Below, in pieces: positions 11,607 through 22,297 of a stretch of DNA of 64,000 nucleotides (position 1 is the stretch's first letter; every line of letters starts with the position of its first letter). Below the pieces are notes generated by a model. It saw only the letters and a list, made by a program, of their open reading frames with translations, had not been told where the DNA came from and did no database searches. Source of the stretch: Closterium sp. Naga37s-1. Its lineage: Eukaryota > Streptophyta > Zygnematophyceae > Desmidiales > Closteriaceae. The DNA lies in the NCBI GenBank assembly GCA_947471745.1, contig CANJKZ010000142.1, positions 992,001-1,056,000 of the forward strand. Reading direction: 5' to 3'. The position numbers and the translations under genes are program-made.

Positions 11607-14049
11607 CTAACGGCTGCATCTGCCAACAAGACACGGAGGGTAGGGGGTTTGGCAGTGGGAGCAAAGATCGCATTGAAGTCCTGCTTCTCCTTCTGCTGAA
11701 ACCCCTTAGCCATCAACCTACTCTTGTAGATGGTGACCTGCCCCTTGTCATCGGTCTTGATCTTCAGCACCCACTTGCACTGCACCGCTTTCTTTCCCTC
11801 AGGCAGCACCACTAGATCTCAAGTCCCATTCTCTAGCTGGCTCTGGTATTCAGCATCCCTAAAAGCCAGCCACTTGTCCCTATCTGGCCCAGCTAGTGCC
11901 TCCTCCATGCTAGCTGGTTCTTCTGGTGCAGTAGCTGGTTCCTCTGGTGCAGGGGCAAGAAAACAGTACGCAGGCTTGTCCTCCTCATCCGGGTCATAGC
12001 CTTGAGGTAAAATCAGCAACGCCTCTTCGTTCCCAAGCTGCTGCTCTGCTGCATCAGGTCCTGCACTCAGCTTCATAGTGGCCATACGGGTACGTCCTGG
12101 CCTAGAGACGGTTGTCTCCCACCCTTTCATAACGACGCCCTTCGGCTTCCTCCTTTGTGGTATTGTAGGAGCCTTAGCTTTGCCCTGCTGCTACTCACCC
12201 TCAGGTCCAGGAGCTCCACTAGTGCTACCACTAGCCTCTACACCACCTCCTCCACAAGCAGGTGCCTCCTGTACCCTCTCTCCATCACCACCCTCTACAG
12301 CTGCCTCATCTCCCTCCTCCCACACACTAGGGCTAACGTCCAGCTGCATGGTGATCTGCTCCATCTCCTGTGATACCTTAGCCTCCGGCTGTTTCTTCCA
12401 GCCCCCATATATCAGGCCCTCAACAAACTTCACATCCCTGTTGTCAAACAACACACCCTTGCGTGGTTCCCACAGCAGCCATCCCTTGCTCTCAGCAGCC
12501 AGCCCCAAATGCACACACCAGATTGCACTCGCCCCCAACTTACTTCGATACTTCTTGGGGACGTGGGCGATTGCCATGCAACCGAACACCCTCAGCATGT
12601 CCACCTGCGGCTTCCTCCCAAGCCACCTCTCCAACGGCACCCAGGAATCATCACCAACCTTAGTGAGCACCCTGTTCCTACTCACGGTAGCGTGCCGGAC
12701 AGCATGGGGCCACATGGAATTGCCCACCCCAGATTCTATGAGCAGCACCCTAGCTGTCTCCAGAATGGTCTGGTTCGCCCGTTCTTCTACACCGTTGGAC
12801 TATGGGGTGTAAGCCGTGGTCAGCTCCCTCTGGATGCCCTGCTTTTCAAGCCAGGCCGTCATCTCACCTCCAAGAAACACACCACCACGGTCTGTCCTAA
12901 TCCGCTTCACAACAGACTCCACTTGCTTCTTCACGAATGGCAGCCAATCATCTCGCACCGTGGAGGCAGCGTGGTCCTTCTGCTGCAGCGGGTATGCCCC
13001 ACATTAGCCTGCTCCAGTCATCCACAATCGTGAGGAAATACCGCTCGCCCTTATGCCCCTGAGCCGGCAGCGGCCCCACCAAGTCCATGTGGACCAGCTC
13101 CAAAGGCTTCTTTCTCTTGCCAGCCACGTTATGGAAGGGGAAACGGGTGAATTTTGAGAGCAAATAGATTTCACAGTTGTCAGCGGCCCCACCGTGCCAC
13201 GCCAACGCCGGCAGCTGCCACATGGATCTGTACACGTCCTTGCTCTCGTGCAGATCCCAAAGCACCTGATTGCCCAGCTGCCCCTTGTAAGTGCATGCCC
13301 CATCCGTGCTAGTGCTCGCCCCAACCTTGGCAAGCTTACGGGCGGAAATCAGATTCGCCTTAAGGTCGGGGACGAGCAGAACGTCGTGCAGCACCACCGG
13401 CTTGCCATCCGCTCCCTTAAACACAGCTCGTCCCGCACCAGCCACCTTCAACACGTGTCCAGAGGCAGAGCACACCTCCTTGATTGGTGCAGCGCGTAGG
13501 TCGTCAAGCAGCTCCTTGCGCGGCGTCATCGTCCACGCGGCGCCCGTGTCCAACACCCAATAGTCCAGGGGGTGCAGCTATGCTCCAATCTTGGCAGAGC
13601 CGTCTCCTTGCTCCCCCTTGTCTCCCACATGGAAGAACTGGCCCGCGGAGCGCTCCTTCTTCTTCTCAGCACCGCTGTTGCCTTTCGGGTTGTCGTCGGA
13701 CGAATCAGCGACCATGTTCGCGCCGTTTTTCTGGTTCCTCCGCGCGCCGCCATCCTGGTGACGATTCTGGGGGGTCTAACCTTCGGGTTTCGGGGTCACT
13801 CGGTCTAGGCTTCTCCCCAATCATTAGTTTCAGCAACCAATCTGACGGAAATAAAAATTGCACTTTCCAGGCCCAATCATCATAGCCCTCACCATTGAAC
13901 TTCTCGACGGTGAAGTTCTTCAGCACCTGTTTGATCAGCGAGCCCTGGCTTGTTCGCGCTCCCTTTGGCGCCGAAACACCTGAATCTTGGCTGTCGCTAC
14001 GATCTTGGGCTGAAGATTCACCAGCTCCCGCCGAGGTATTTCCAGCCAT
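11607..14049 (-). pseudogene. Copia family B gag-pol, 5' half (gag to RT N-terminus)
   Basis: Minus-strand copia polyprotein starting at an ATG at 14049 (MAGNTSAGAGESS), 32 nt inside the primer site. Order on the minus strand: gag N-terminus (ends near 13705; most of gag appears deleted), protease (LDTGAAWTMTPRKELL at about 13553-13506), integrase (HMDLVGPLPAQGHKG, then RTDRGGVF near 12900 and SNGVEERANQT near 12790), linker, and RT N-terminus (VQCKWVLKIK, SRLMAKGFQQKEKQDF). It ends at 11607 in LADAAV, exactly where the satellite starts. Breaks: stop near 13580, TAG at 12800-12802 where Gln is expected, TGA near 11817 where Trp is expected, and several frameshifts. The missing RT C-terminal half is at 25893, on the opposite strand. 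Confidence 0.9.
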
Positions 14050-14080
14050 AGCTACTTACAATGAGGATCGCTATAACGCA

Positions 14081-14092
14081 GCTCTGATACCA
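14081..14092 (-). other. Primer-binding site, tRNA-iMet type (family B)
   Basis: On the minus strand TGGTATCAGAGC lies 3 nt inside the LTR. This is the usual plant copia primer site, complementary to the 3' end of initiator tRNA-Met. Confidence 0.9.
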
Positions 14093-14095
14093 GCT

Positions 14096-15174
14096 TATTG
14101 GTGTAAGGGCCTAAAAAACTCAGGCTATTATGACATAATCAAACTTAAAACCTCTCATCCGGGTCACCTCAAAGGGTCCTTGGGTGCCTGGTACAAGACC
14201 AGCCGCTATCCTCAGGTCCCAGATTGTAGAGAGAGGAGTCAAGAATGACTTAGCCAAATTAGCAAGAGTACCTTGATCGTCGCGCAGCGTATCGTGCAGA
14301 CAGTTGATCGGATTAAGCTGAGAATTTGCTATATCAAAGCTCGCTTCAAGAGCTTTACAATGAGCCAAGTTGCCTCACGGAAAGTTCTGCCATTACAAAG
14401 GTATGGCTCGGACAGTGTTTGCCTAGCGTCGTAGTGCTAGCGTGCTAGCGTTGGCTCGGTAGCATTCTGGCGTCGCACCGCGTAGAAACGAAATTCAAGC
14501 AAGGAAGAAATTCCCTTGAATCAATTTCACTATATCCAGGTACAAAAAGAGAAGGAATAAATAGTTCTAGCTAGCAAGGACCTTGGGAATCAACCTGGGA
14601 ACAACCAGGGATGATCCCAAATAAAGCAACAGAACCTACCTGGCTGGACACAACAGCAGGTGGTAGGTTGGTAAACAACCTCTGGTTATTTTTTTTCCAA
14701 CCTGGGGAAACAACAACCAAATTCAGGCCCTAAAAACAAAACCTCTTTTGTCTTTGCCCAACCAGCCAAATGATGGTTCCGCTGGTTTCCCCTGGCCCTG
14801 TAGCATGCAGATACTGATAAACAACATCCAACCTTTACCTAATTGTACCCCTATTGAGCCTGCCCTACTACACTATAGTCAGCCAAACATAATAGTACAA
14901 TTTCGAGTTGGATATAATTGAATTTGCGCATCCAAATGAACCGAACTGAAAAGCTTCCATCTTGGGTTCCTTTGCGAGCTCGTTCTTTCTGCTTGCACTG
15001 TTCATAGCGCGTACAATGTTGTGCCAAAGCTTGCATTGCGCAAGTACCTGCAAATGCTTCAAGCAAAAATTGCGAAAGCACACGAACATTCCATTCACAC
15101 ACAAATGCATTCGAACACGCATAGTCACACAAACATACGGCAGGATGTCGTGCAATGTAAATTTGCACCCAACA
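14096..15174 (-). repeat. 5' LTR of family B copia (1079 bp)
   Basis: Minus-strand LTR starting TGTTGGGTGC at 15174. By comparison with the LTR at 31557 it should end ...CCAACA; here the end reads CCAATA, one change in the terminal inverted repeat. The same LTR is seen at 27193-28078 (truncated, with a SINE insert), 31557-32035 (partial) and 63044-64000 (cut by the window). Outside it, at 15175, the forward satellite begins. Confidence 0.85.
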
Positions 15175-15808
15175 TATGGATGTACCAAGAGTAAGTGTGT
15201 TTCTTACCTGTATGGATGGTACCAAGAGAAAGTGCGTTACTCACCCGTATAGATGGTACCAAAATTATGTACGTTACTAACCTATATGGATGGTACCAAG
15301 AGTAAGTGCGTTACTTACCCGTATGGATGTTACAAAGAGTAAGTGCATTACTTACCTATATCGATGGTACCAAGAGTAGGTGCGTTACTTACCCGTATGG
15401 ATGTTACCAATAGTAAGTGTCTTAGTCGAATGGATGGTACCAAGAGTAAGTGCGTAACTACCCCTATGGATGGTACCAAAAGTAAGTACGTAACTGACCT
15501 ATATAGATGGTGTCAAGAGTAAGTGCGTTACTTTCCCGTATGGATGTTACCACGAGTACGTGCGTTACTTACCCATATGGATGGTACCAAGAGTAAGTGC
15601 GTTACTTACCCGTATGTATGGTACCAAAAGTGAGTGCGTTACTTACCCATATGGATGTTACCAAGAGTATGTGTCTTACTTATCCGTATAGATGGTACAA
15701 AGAATAAGTGTGTTACTTTCCCGTATGGATGGTACCAAGAGTAAGTACGTTACTAACCTATTTAGATGGTGCCAAGAGTAAGTGCGTTACTTTCCCGTAT
15801 GAATGGTA
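15175..15808 (+). repeat. 37-bp satellite, forward orientation
   Basis: About 17 units in forward orientation. From about 15360 on, the order of variant monomers is the reverse complement of the array near 10560-9900. It is interrupted at 15809 by the family C element and resumes at 24403. The last 5 bp (TGGTA, 15804-15808) are the target-site duplication of that insertion. Confidence 0.95.
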
Positions 15809-15938
15809 TGTGAAAGATAGAACGAGGAATGAATGAACTAGCAGAAATGTGGGTACAACAAGGAAACCCTAAAAGTGTTGTACCCCATATGAACTACCCC
15901 ACTACAGCCTACACAGACTATAGCATATAAGTTTGACA
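15809..15938 (-). repeat. 3' LTR of family C copia (130 bp)
   Basis: On the minus strand it starts TGTCAAACTTATATGC at 15938 and ends ...CTATCTTTCACA at 15809. It is preceded (minus strand) by a polypurine tract ending TATGGGGGTG at 15939-15948. Confidence 0.9.
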
Positions 15939-15960
15939 CACCCCCATAGGCAAAGGAGGG
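15939..15960 (-). other. Polypurine tract of family C copia
   Basis: The minus strand reads CCCCTCCTTTGCC then TATGGGGGTG immediately before the 3' LTR. The G-rich run is the expected plus-strand primer for reverse transcription. Confidence 0.75.
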
Positions 15961-16167
15961 GAGAACAAGAGGTCACACGACCAGTCAAGAAAAGCAAAGC
16001 AAGCACAGGGTGGATCACGAAGTCACCACACATTTTGAGCACAAGCAAATGGCCACAAGGCCAGTTCACAAGCAGAGTTATATAAAGGAGAACAACCAAT
16101 ACAGTTATCACAACCTAGCAAGTGTAAGCATGCAGGTATATGTATAGAGATCACAGTACAAGCAAAG

Positions 16168-17557
16168 TCAAGATGTAAGCAAGTGAGGCCAAGTGGGCAC
16201 AAGGCCTAGAACAGTACAGAAACGCTGATGATCACAAGGCTGAAGTGCCTTGGTGAAGACATCAGCAGTGTTGGCCCGAGTGGCCACGTAAGCAAGACGA
16301 AGCTGACCACGCTGCTGCAACTCTCGAGCAAGGAAGTAGCGCAGAGCGACGTGCTTCGTTCTGTGCTCTAGTCTGTGCTCCTGACACAAGGCAATCATAG
16401 CCTTGTTGTTGACGTACAGAACTGGAGGAGAACGAGGCGGCTCTCCCAGGTCGGTCAGCAGGTAGGTGAGCCAACGTAATTCCTGTGCAGCCATGGCCCC
16501 TGCGTAGATCTCAGCCTCACAGCTGGAGCTGAGAACAGAAGACGAGCGGGTAGACCGCCACGAAACAGAGCCGGAGCCAAGGCTGAAAGTGTAACCCTGT
16601 GACGACTGCTGCGTAGCCAAGTCGTCAGCCTAGGAAGCGTCTGCGTGACCAGTGAGGACAACTCGAGCCCGTCCTCCAAGCACGAGCCCCATGCCCGACA
16701 TACTGCACAAGTAGCGCAACACCCTCTTAGCGGCATCCATGTGCTCCTTCCGGTGTCTCCCAGGAGCAACATAGCGTGCCAGAATGCTAAGAGGGTAGGC
16801 AAGGTCAGGTCGAGTGCAGGTCATCAGGTACATGAGGCAGCCCACAAGCTCTGGGTACGGACCACTCGGCTCTACGGACTCGTCCGAAGGTGGAGCTGAG
16901 AGCGAGTGGCGAGTAGGAAGAGGAGTGGGCTGTGGCGAGGAGTATGTGAAGCCGAAGCTCTGTGCACGTGTGTCTCTTCTGCAGCTCCGACTTCACGTGG
17001 GCATGTCCCTCAGTGTCAGCAGTAGCAAAGACCAAGTCGTCGACGTACACGAGGATGTAGAACGGTGGCAGAGAGGTGTCGGTGCGTAGAAACAACGACG
17101 GGTCAGCAGTGGAAGGAGCAAACCCAAGAGCCGCAAGTGTCGTCCTCAGTGTGTCGTGCCACTCACGGGGCGCCTGGCGGAGACCGTAGACTGGCCGCCG
17201 GAGGCTCCACTGGGTACCAGCAGGAAACGACCCAGTGAAGCCAGGTGGGCGGCGCAGCCAGATCTCCTCGTGCAAACTGCCCTGTAGGAAGGCTGTGCTG
17301 AAGTCAAGAGAGTGAAGCTCGTAGCCACGCTGAGCGGCGACGTGCAGCAGTACCCGAAGAGTGGTCATCTTCGGGGTAGGGGAGAAGGTCTGGAAGAAGT
17401 CAACTCCCTCTCGCTGACTGAAGCCTCGTGCAACGTAACGCGCCTTGAAGACAGGCGGAGAACCCGGCGGCCGCTTCACCCTGAAAATCCACATGCCACT
17501 GACGATGTTCGCCCCAGGTGGGGGAACCTCGTCGACGTAGGTGCCTGTGGACTTCTA
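16168..17557 (-). pseudogene. Family C copia RT and RNase H (broken)
   Basis: Reverse transcriptase and RNase H of the family C element, minus strand. RT begins after the stop at 17555-17557 (GMWIFRVKRPPG, ARYVARGFSQREGVDF, DFSTAFLQGSL, YGLRQAPREWHD, catalytic YVDDLVF at about 17030). After HTCTEL, at about 16960, roughly 110 bp present in the 57-kb copy are missing and the frame shifts. RNase H resumes in another frame (VGCLMYLMTCTRPDLAYP, then SWRSTRSSSVLSSSCEAE, TANTADVFTKAL-like C-terminus) to a stop at 16168. A TAG at 16630-16632 sits in the DAS-x-ADD motif where Trp is expected. It cannot make an active enzyme. Confidence 0.9.
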
Positions 17558-20188
17558 GGAAGCCATCTCTGCGTCCATGACTGTCTGCCACTGAGAGGAG
17601 TAGGGACCCTCTATCGCCTCTGCGTAAGAGCGCGGGGTCGGGATGTCTGGTGCATCCGGGTCTCCCTCAGGGGCAAGCAGCATGGACACGAGATGAGGTA
17701 AAGCAGCGGCAAAACACTCAAACTCCTCCTGTCTGTCCTCAAGGACGTCTGTGCCAAGAGCATACTCACCCCCGACGGACGGAGGACAGACAGACTCAGA
17801 CTCAGCAACAAGACAAGCGGCGTAGTCTAGACGACAGGCGGCAGCAAAGTCAACAAGCTCAGCAACTAGGGCAGACGCAGCAGTGGACTCAAACGAAGGG
17901 TCAGTGACAACAGTAGCGAGAAGACGCGTGACAGTAGGACTGGCAGCACGAGCAAGGTCAGACGGCGGGTCAGGGACGTCAGGAAGCGAGGACGCAGGAG
18001 GAGACGGCAGAGGGACACGATGTGGAGCAGTGGAAGGACGAAGTGCCATCTGGTGCGTGCCTGGGACAGGAGGAGGACGCGGACGCGGAACACGACTACC
18101 AGTGCGAACTGCGCGAACAGGCGACGCAGGAGGAGACTCAGGCGACGCAGGACGAGACTCAGGCTCACGACGCTCCGTAAGACCTCTAGTCGGCCCAGAG
18201 TAAGGAGAAGGACCAGGCAGTGGAGAGGCTGGCTGTAACTGCGACTGCGACTGGTCAGGCGGTGGACTCAGTAGGGGAGGAGTAGGACCAGTAGAAGGCG
18301 GGAGGCCAAGAACCTGCTGAAGGAGCGGAACGTAGTACGGCCGCGGCCGCGCAGCGCCTCCAGAAACAGCAGAGACAGCACCAGTACCCCCAGCTCCAGG
18401 GTCTCCAGCTCCAACTCCCGCAGCACCACCAGCTCCAGCACCTCTACCAGCTCCAGCTCCAGCAGCACCTCCAGCAGCAACAGCTCCAGCGCCTCCAGCT
18501 CCAACTCCTGCAGCACCACCAGCCCCAGCAGCTCCAGTACCAGCAGCACCTCCAGCAGCTCCAGCTCCAGCAGCACGTCCAGCTCCAGCAGCTCCATTAC
18601 CTCCAGTACGAGCACCTCCGGGACCAGCGGCTCCAGCACCTCCAGCAGCTCCAGCACCAGCAGTACCTCCAGCAGCTCCAGCTCCAGCAGCACCTCGCTG
18701 GAGTCTCCAGCGGCGAGCAAACCACTCTCGCAGCTGCGGTGGAGAGAGAGGCTCCCGCCGAGACGAGGCACCTGCAGGAACTCCAGCAGACTCAGCACCC
18801 CCAGTCTCAGCAACCGCAGGCTCAGCACCCTCAGGCTCAGCACCCCCAGGCTCAGCACCCCCAGGCTCAGCACCCCCAGGCTCCGCACCCTCAGACTCAG
18901 CAACCCCAGGCTCAGCACCCCCAGACTCCACACGTTCAGGCTCAGCCACCCCAGGCTCCGCACGCTCAGGCTCAGCACCCCCAGCAGCACCACCCCCAGT
19001 AGCAGCACCAGAGTCAACCGCTACCTCGACAGGCTCGACAACGTCTACCTGAGACACACCTGAGGGAGCAGGACCTCGAGGGGGAAGGGGGTCTACCGGA
19101 GGAGGACCTGGTGCAAGGAAGAGCGGCCGGGGGGGGGAGCGGTGCAGTGCGGTAGGGGAAGAGACGGTAAAAGGGAACCAACTCGTCGAACGTGACGTCC
19201 TGAGAAGGCAGGACTCGGCGCGAGGTGGGGAGGTAAAACTGCCAGCCAGGCGCGTCAGGCACAAAGCCAAGGAAGACGCAGGGAATAGCGCGGGCGGAGA
19301 GCTTGTCCGCGGACGTATCGCGGACAAAGGCACGAGAACCCCAGACCCGGAACACCGACGCATCGCCAACCTTCCCCGTCCACCGCAGTGTGGGCGAGGT
19401 CTCCGGCAAGGAGACACGGGGCTAGAGGTTGAGCTGATGCGCAGCGTATCGGACCGCAAACGGCCACAGAAAATGGGGGGCAGCCGCATGGACCATGGAG
19501 GTACGAGCGACCTCCATGACTACGCAAATGCGGCGCTCAGCAACCCCATTCTGCTGCGGTGAGGCCGGAAGCGTGAATGTCTGGCGAATGCCCTCCCCAC
19601 GACAAAAGTCCCGCAGAAAGTCAGAGGCAAACTCACCACCTCTGTCAGAGTGCAGACGCAGGACGGGAAGGTCCGTCTCGAAACGCTCGCGGAGCTGGAG
19701 ACGGACAGCGCGGATCCAAGGGATCAAAACATCAGGGACTTCACCCTTGGTGCGCAAGGGGAAGACCGTGGTGTAACGCGTGTAGTCGTCCACGACCAGC
19801 AAAAAGTACCGCTCGCGGTCCTGTCCACGGACGCGGGCTGGGCCCCACACGTCCATGTGGAGAGTCTGCAGGGGAGCAGACGTCGGGGGAAACGAGGAGG
19901 AGTGAGGCGCGGCGCGCTGCCGCCCCTCGACACAGGGAAGGCAGGGAGGAGCAGGCGAGGGTGGGAGGGGAGGGAGAACCCTGGGAAGACCAGAGACAAG
20001 GACACGTCGGTGCATGCCACGAAGGCGCTGCACCGAGGGGTGACCACGACGGTGGTGCCACAGGACGGTCTGGTGCGACACGAGCAAGGGGTCGCTAGCT
20101 GACCTGACGCAAACGCAGCTTCCTGAGGGGACACAGTAGTTAGTGTGTACAGACTCGAGCCAGGCGCTCGGGTGAACGTGGCCAGGTG
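17558..20188 (-). pseudogene. Family C copia integrase and long Gly/Ala/Glu/Pro linker (broken)
   Basis: Minus-strand integrase: zinc-binding HHRRGH (about 20055) with CLPC (about 19945), then HMDVWGPARV, VVDDYTRY, HSDRGGEF, SPQQNGVAERR of the DDE core, and the C-terminal LGFVPDAPGWQFY. A TAG at 19422-19424 replaces the Trp seen in the 46-kb relative. A frameshift lies near 19130, in or next to a run of nine Gs at about 19129-19137. After it comes a very long low-complexity linker: repeats of GAEPGGAEPGVAEPE (about 18990-18770), then Gly-Ala-rich repeats (about 18700-18370), then a Pro-rich part leading into the RT N-terminal region (SSQWQTVMDAEMAS). A second TAG at 17555-17557 replaces a Trp found at 57045 in the relative. 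Confidence 0.88.
18370..19000 (-). repeat. Short-period coding repeats in the family C integrase-RT linker
   Basis: Two tandem-repeat blocks within the pol frame: about 15-nt units (GAEPG-type) at 18770-18990 and 9/12-nt GGA/GCT units encoding Gly-Ala at 18370-18700. A similar Gly-Ala block in the related element is at 54760-55200. It lies between integrase and RT, where copia polyproteins are variable. Confidence 0.75.
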
Positions 20189-20193
20189 CCGAG

Positions 20194-20373
20194 TGTCAGA
20201 ATATATAATGCTTGTCTAGTCTGTAGTGGGGTACTCAATAGTGAGTATAACCCTTTAGGGCTTGCTATTTGTACCTCCCTCCTTTCTAGTCAAACCCTCT
20301 CTTTTGCCTATTCTCTCTTGCCTAGCTATATAATCCCTAACTATGGCTCCTCGTTCTGCCTACTATTCTAACA
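20194..20373 (+). repeat. 5' LTR of family E (180 bp)
   Basis: Begins TGTCAGAATATATAATGC and ends ..ACTATTCTAACA. It is followed directly by the primer site TGGAATCAGAGCTGTTACG (20374-20392), one base off the usual tRNA-iMet site. Confidence 0.85.
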
Positions 20374-20559
20374 TGGAATCAGAGCTGTTACGCTCTTGGC
20401 CTGTGGGCCCGCCTACTGCTTCCGCTGCTACTGTTCTGCTGGTCGCGCGCCCCGAGCGCGCGACACTTTTTCATCCCGCCGCGCGCTCGTGGCGCGCGGC
20501 GGTTTTCTGCCCGCCGTGTGCCCCGGGCGCGCGCGGCGGTTTCGTCGCCCGTCGTGGCG

Positions 20560-20960
20560 CCCTCTCCTGTCGCCCGTCGCGGCGCCCTCTCCCGTCGCCC
20601 GTCGCGGTGCCCCGGGGGCCCCCCGCGGCGCCCTCTCCCGTCGCCCGTCGTGGCGTCACGGGGGCTGCGCGCCCCCCTCCATCCCGTCGCCCGTCGAGGC
20701 GACCCGGGGGCCGCGCGTCCCCCCCCTTCGCGTCGTCCCGTCGCGGCGCCACGGGGGGCCGCGCGTCCTCCCCATCCCGTCGCCCGTCGAGGCGCCCCGG
20801 GGGCCGCCCGTCCCCCCCCCCCCCCCCTTTCCGCGTCGTCCTGTCGCGGCGCCATGGGGGCCGCGCGTCCCCCCCATCCCGTCGCCCGTCGAGGCGCCCC
20901 GGGGGCCGCGCGTCCCCCCCATCCCGTCGCCCGTCGTGGCGCCCTGGGGGCCGCGCGCCG
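20560..20960 (+). repeat. GC-rich tandem repeats in family E interior
   Basis: Imperfect units built on CCCGTCGCCCGTCGAGGCG plus CCCCGGGGGCC and GCGCGTCCCCCC. The same sequence occurs in reverse orientation at about 62150-62520. Apparent reading frames here are products of composition; there are long C and G runs (e.g. about 20810-20826). Confidence 0.8.
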
Positions 20961-21572
20961 CCTCGCTTCATCTCCCTCCCCGTGCCTCCTGCGTTAGGGT
21001 TTGGGGGTGGCGGGTGTGGGGGTGTGGGGGTGGCGGTTGTGAGTTCCTCCCCTTGCTCCTCCTCCTCCCTCGTCTCCCACTGCTGCAGCTGCCGCTGAGG
21101 GGGGTGGGTGTGTGGGAGCCGAAGGAGTGGTGCTAGGGGGGTGACGTGGGAGTGGAGCTAGGGGTGCAGCAAGGGGTGTGTGAAAGGGGGGTGGGACAGT
21201 TGGGGGAGGTTGAACGGAGGCTGTCGTCGTGTCGTCAGCAGCACCAGTAGTCCGGGGCGCTGCTCCGGTAGCCCAGTAGTAGCCAGCTGCGCTAGTCGCC
21301 CGTGGGTCCGTTGCTCCTGCCGCTCGTCTTAGCCGCGGAGCCAGTTACTCCAGTAGTCCGGGGCGCTGCTCCGGTAGCCGTTGTGCCAGTGTGGCTCCTG
21401 TTGCCCGTGTGTCTGCAGCTTCAGCCGTCGCCTCCTATCTCCTCTCCTCTTACAGTCCCGCCTCCTCCTGATCACTTGCCCTTTGTGAATGCCTCTAGCT
21501 TTGCTTGTCCTTGTGAACCTGCTCTATGCCTGCTTGCTGTGCTGAATATACCCCACTTTGACTATGGGGGTG

Positions 21573-21748
21573 TGTCAGAATATAATGCTTGTCTAGACTA
21601 TGGGGGTACTCAATAGTGAGTATAACCCTTTAGGGCTTGCTATTTGTACCTCCCTCCTTTCTAGTCAAACCCTCTCTTTTGCCTATTCTCTCTTGCCTAG
21701 CTAGATAAACCCTAGCTATGGCTCCTCGTTCAGCCTACTATTCTCACA
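21573..21748 (+). repeat. 3' LTR of family E (176 bp)
   Basis: Begins TGTCAGAATATAATGC after the tract CTATGGGGGTG and ends ATTCTCACA. It is close to the left LTR, with a few small indels and substitutions by eye. Confidence 0.85.
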
Positions 21749-22297
21749 CCGACCAGTCCGGGAGCACGTACAATGGGTCACACGCTGACCTCCAGGAGTG
21801 AACTGGTCAACCCACACATCCTGGAGGTCAGCTCCAGTCACCAAGTTCGTAGAGAACGAGGGGAGGTGAAAACCTGACAGTGAGCCAGACGGAACCGCCG
21901 GACACGGCAGAACCGTGGAGGAGTGCGCAAGGACTGGGCCCCCAGAGGGGTCCGCCAGGGAGACTGCAACCGGCTGACTGAGCGGCGTGAGTGTGGTGCT
22001 GTCGCGAAAGAAGGAGCGGGAAGCACCTGAGTCAAGTGTGAAGGTGTGCAAGGCCTCAGCAGGCGCAGTACCAGAGAGAGCAGACTCACCAGCACCTGGA
22101 GCAGCAGACTCACTAGCACCTGGAGCAGCAGACTCACCAGCACCTGGAGCAGCAGACTCACTAGCACCTAGAGCAGCAGCCTCAATGCCCGGGTCGGGCG
22201 GAACACACAGGTAACAGTCACCCTCAGCACTAATAGTCACAGCATACATAGCAGCAAGGATAGCATCGAAATCAAGATCAAAGATAGCAACACCAGA
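21749..22297 (-). pseudogene. Family C copia protease region (downstream of an in-frame TAG)
   Basis: Minus strand, in the same frame as gag and separated from it by a single TAG (22298-22300). It reads GVAIFDLDFDAILAAMYAVT, a Gly/Ala/Ser-rich repeat (SESAAPGAGESAAPGA) and the aspartic protease motif TLDSGASRSFFRD (about 22035-22000). It is then interrupted at 21753 by the family E element, which splits the CRTG-x-HLATFTR stretch; the downstream part continues at 20188. Confidence 0.85.

Larger units (their letters stand above)
20194..21748 (+). mobile_element. Family E short non-autonomous LTR element (TRIM/LARD-like), nested
   Basis: A 1555-bp insertion in the family C pre-integrase region, plus orientation. 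LTRs are 20194-20373 (180 bp) and 21573-21748 (176 bp), both beginning TGTCAGAATAT and ending ..TATTCT(A/C)ACA. A primer site TGGAATCAGAGC follows at 20374, and a polypurine tract CTATGGGGGTG precedes the right LTR. Flanking 5-mers are CCGAG (20189-20193) and CCGAC (21749-21753), a duplication with one change. The 1199-bp interior has no gag or pol motif. Removing the insertion brings back the expected host pol reading across the site. Confidence 0.88.

Noticed and set aside
18268..19017. Leu/Val-rich minus-strand protein in the family C linker
   Set aside because: It is the linker repeat read in another frame; the Gly/Ala/Glu/Pro frame is collinear with integrase and RT.
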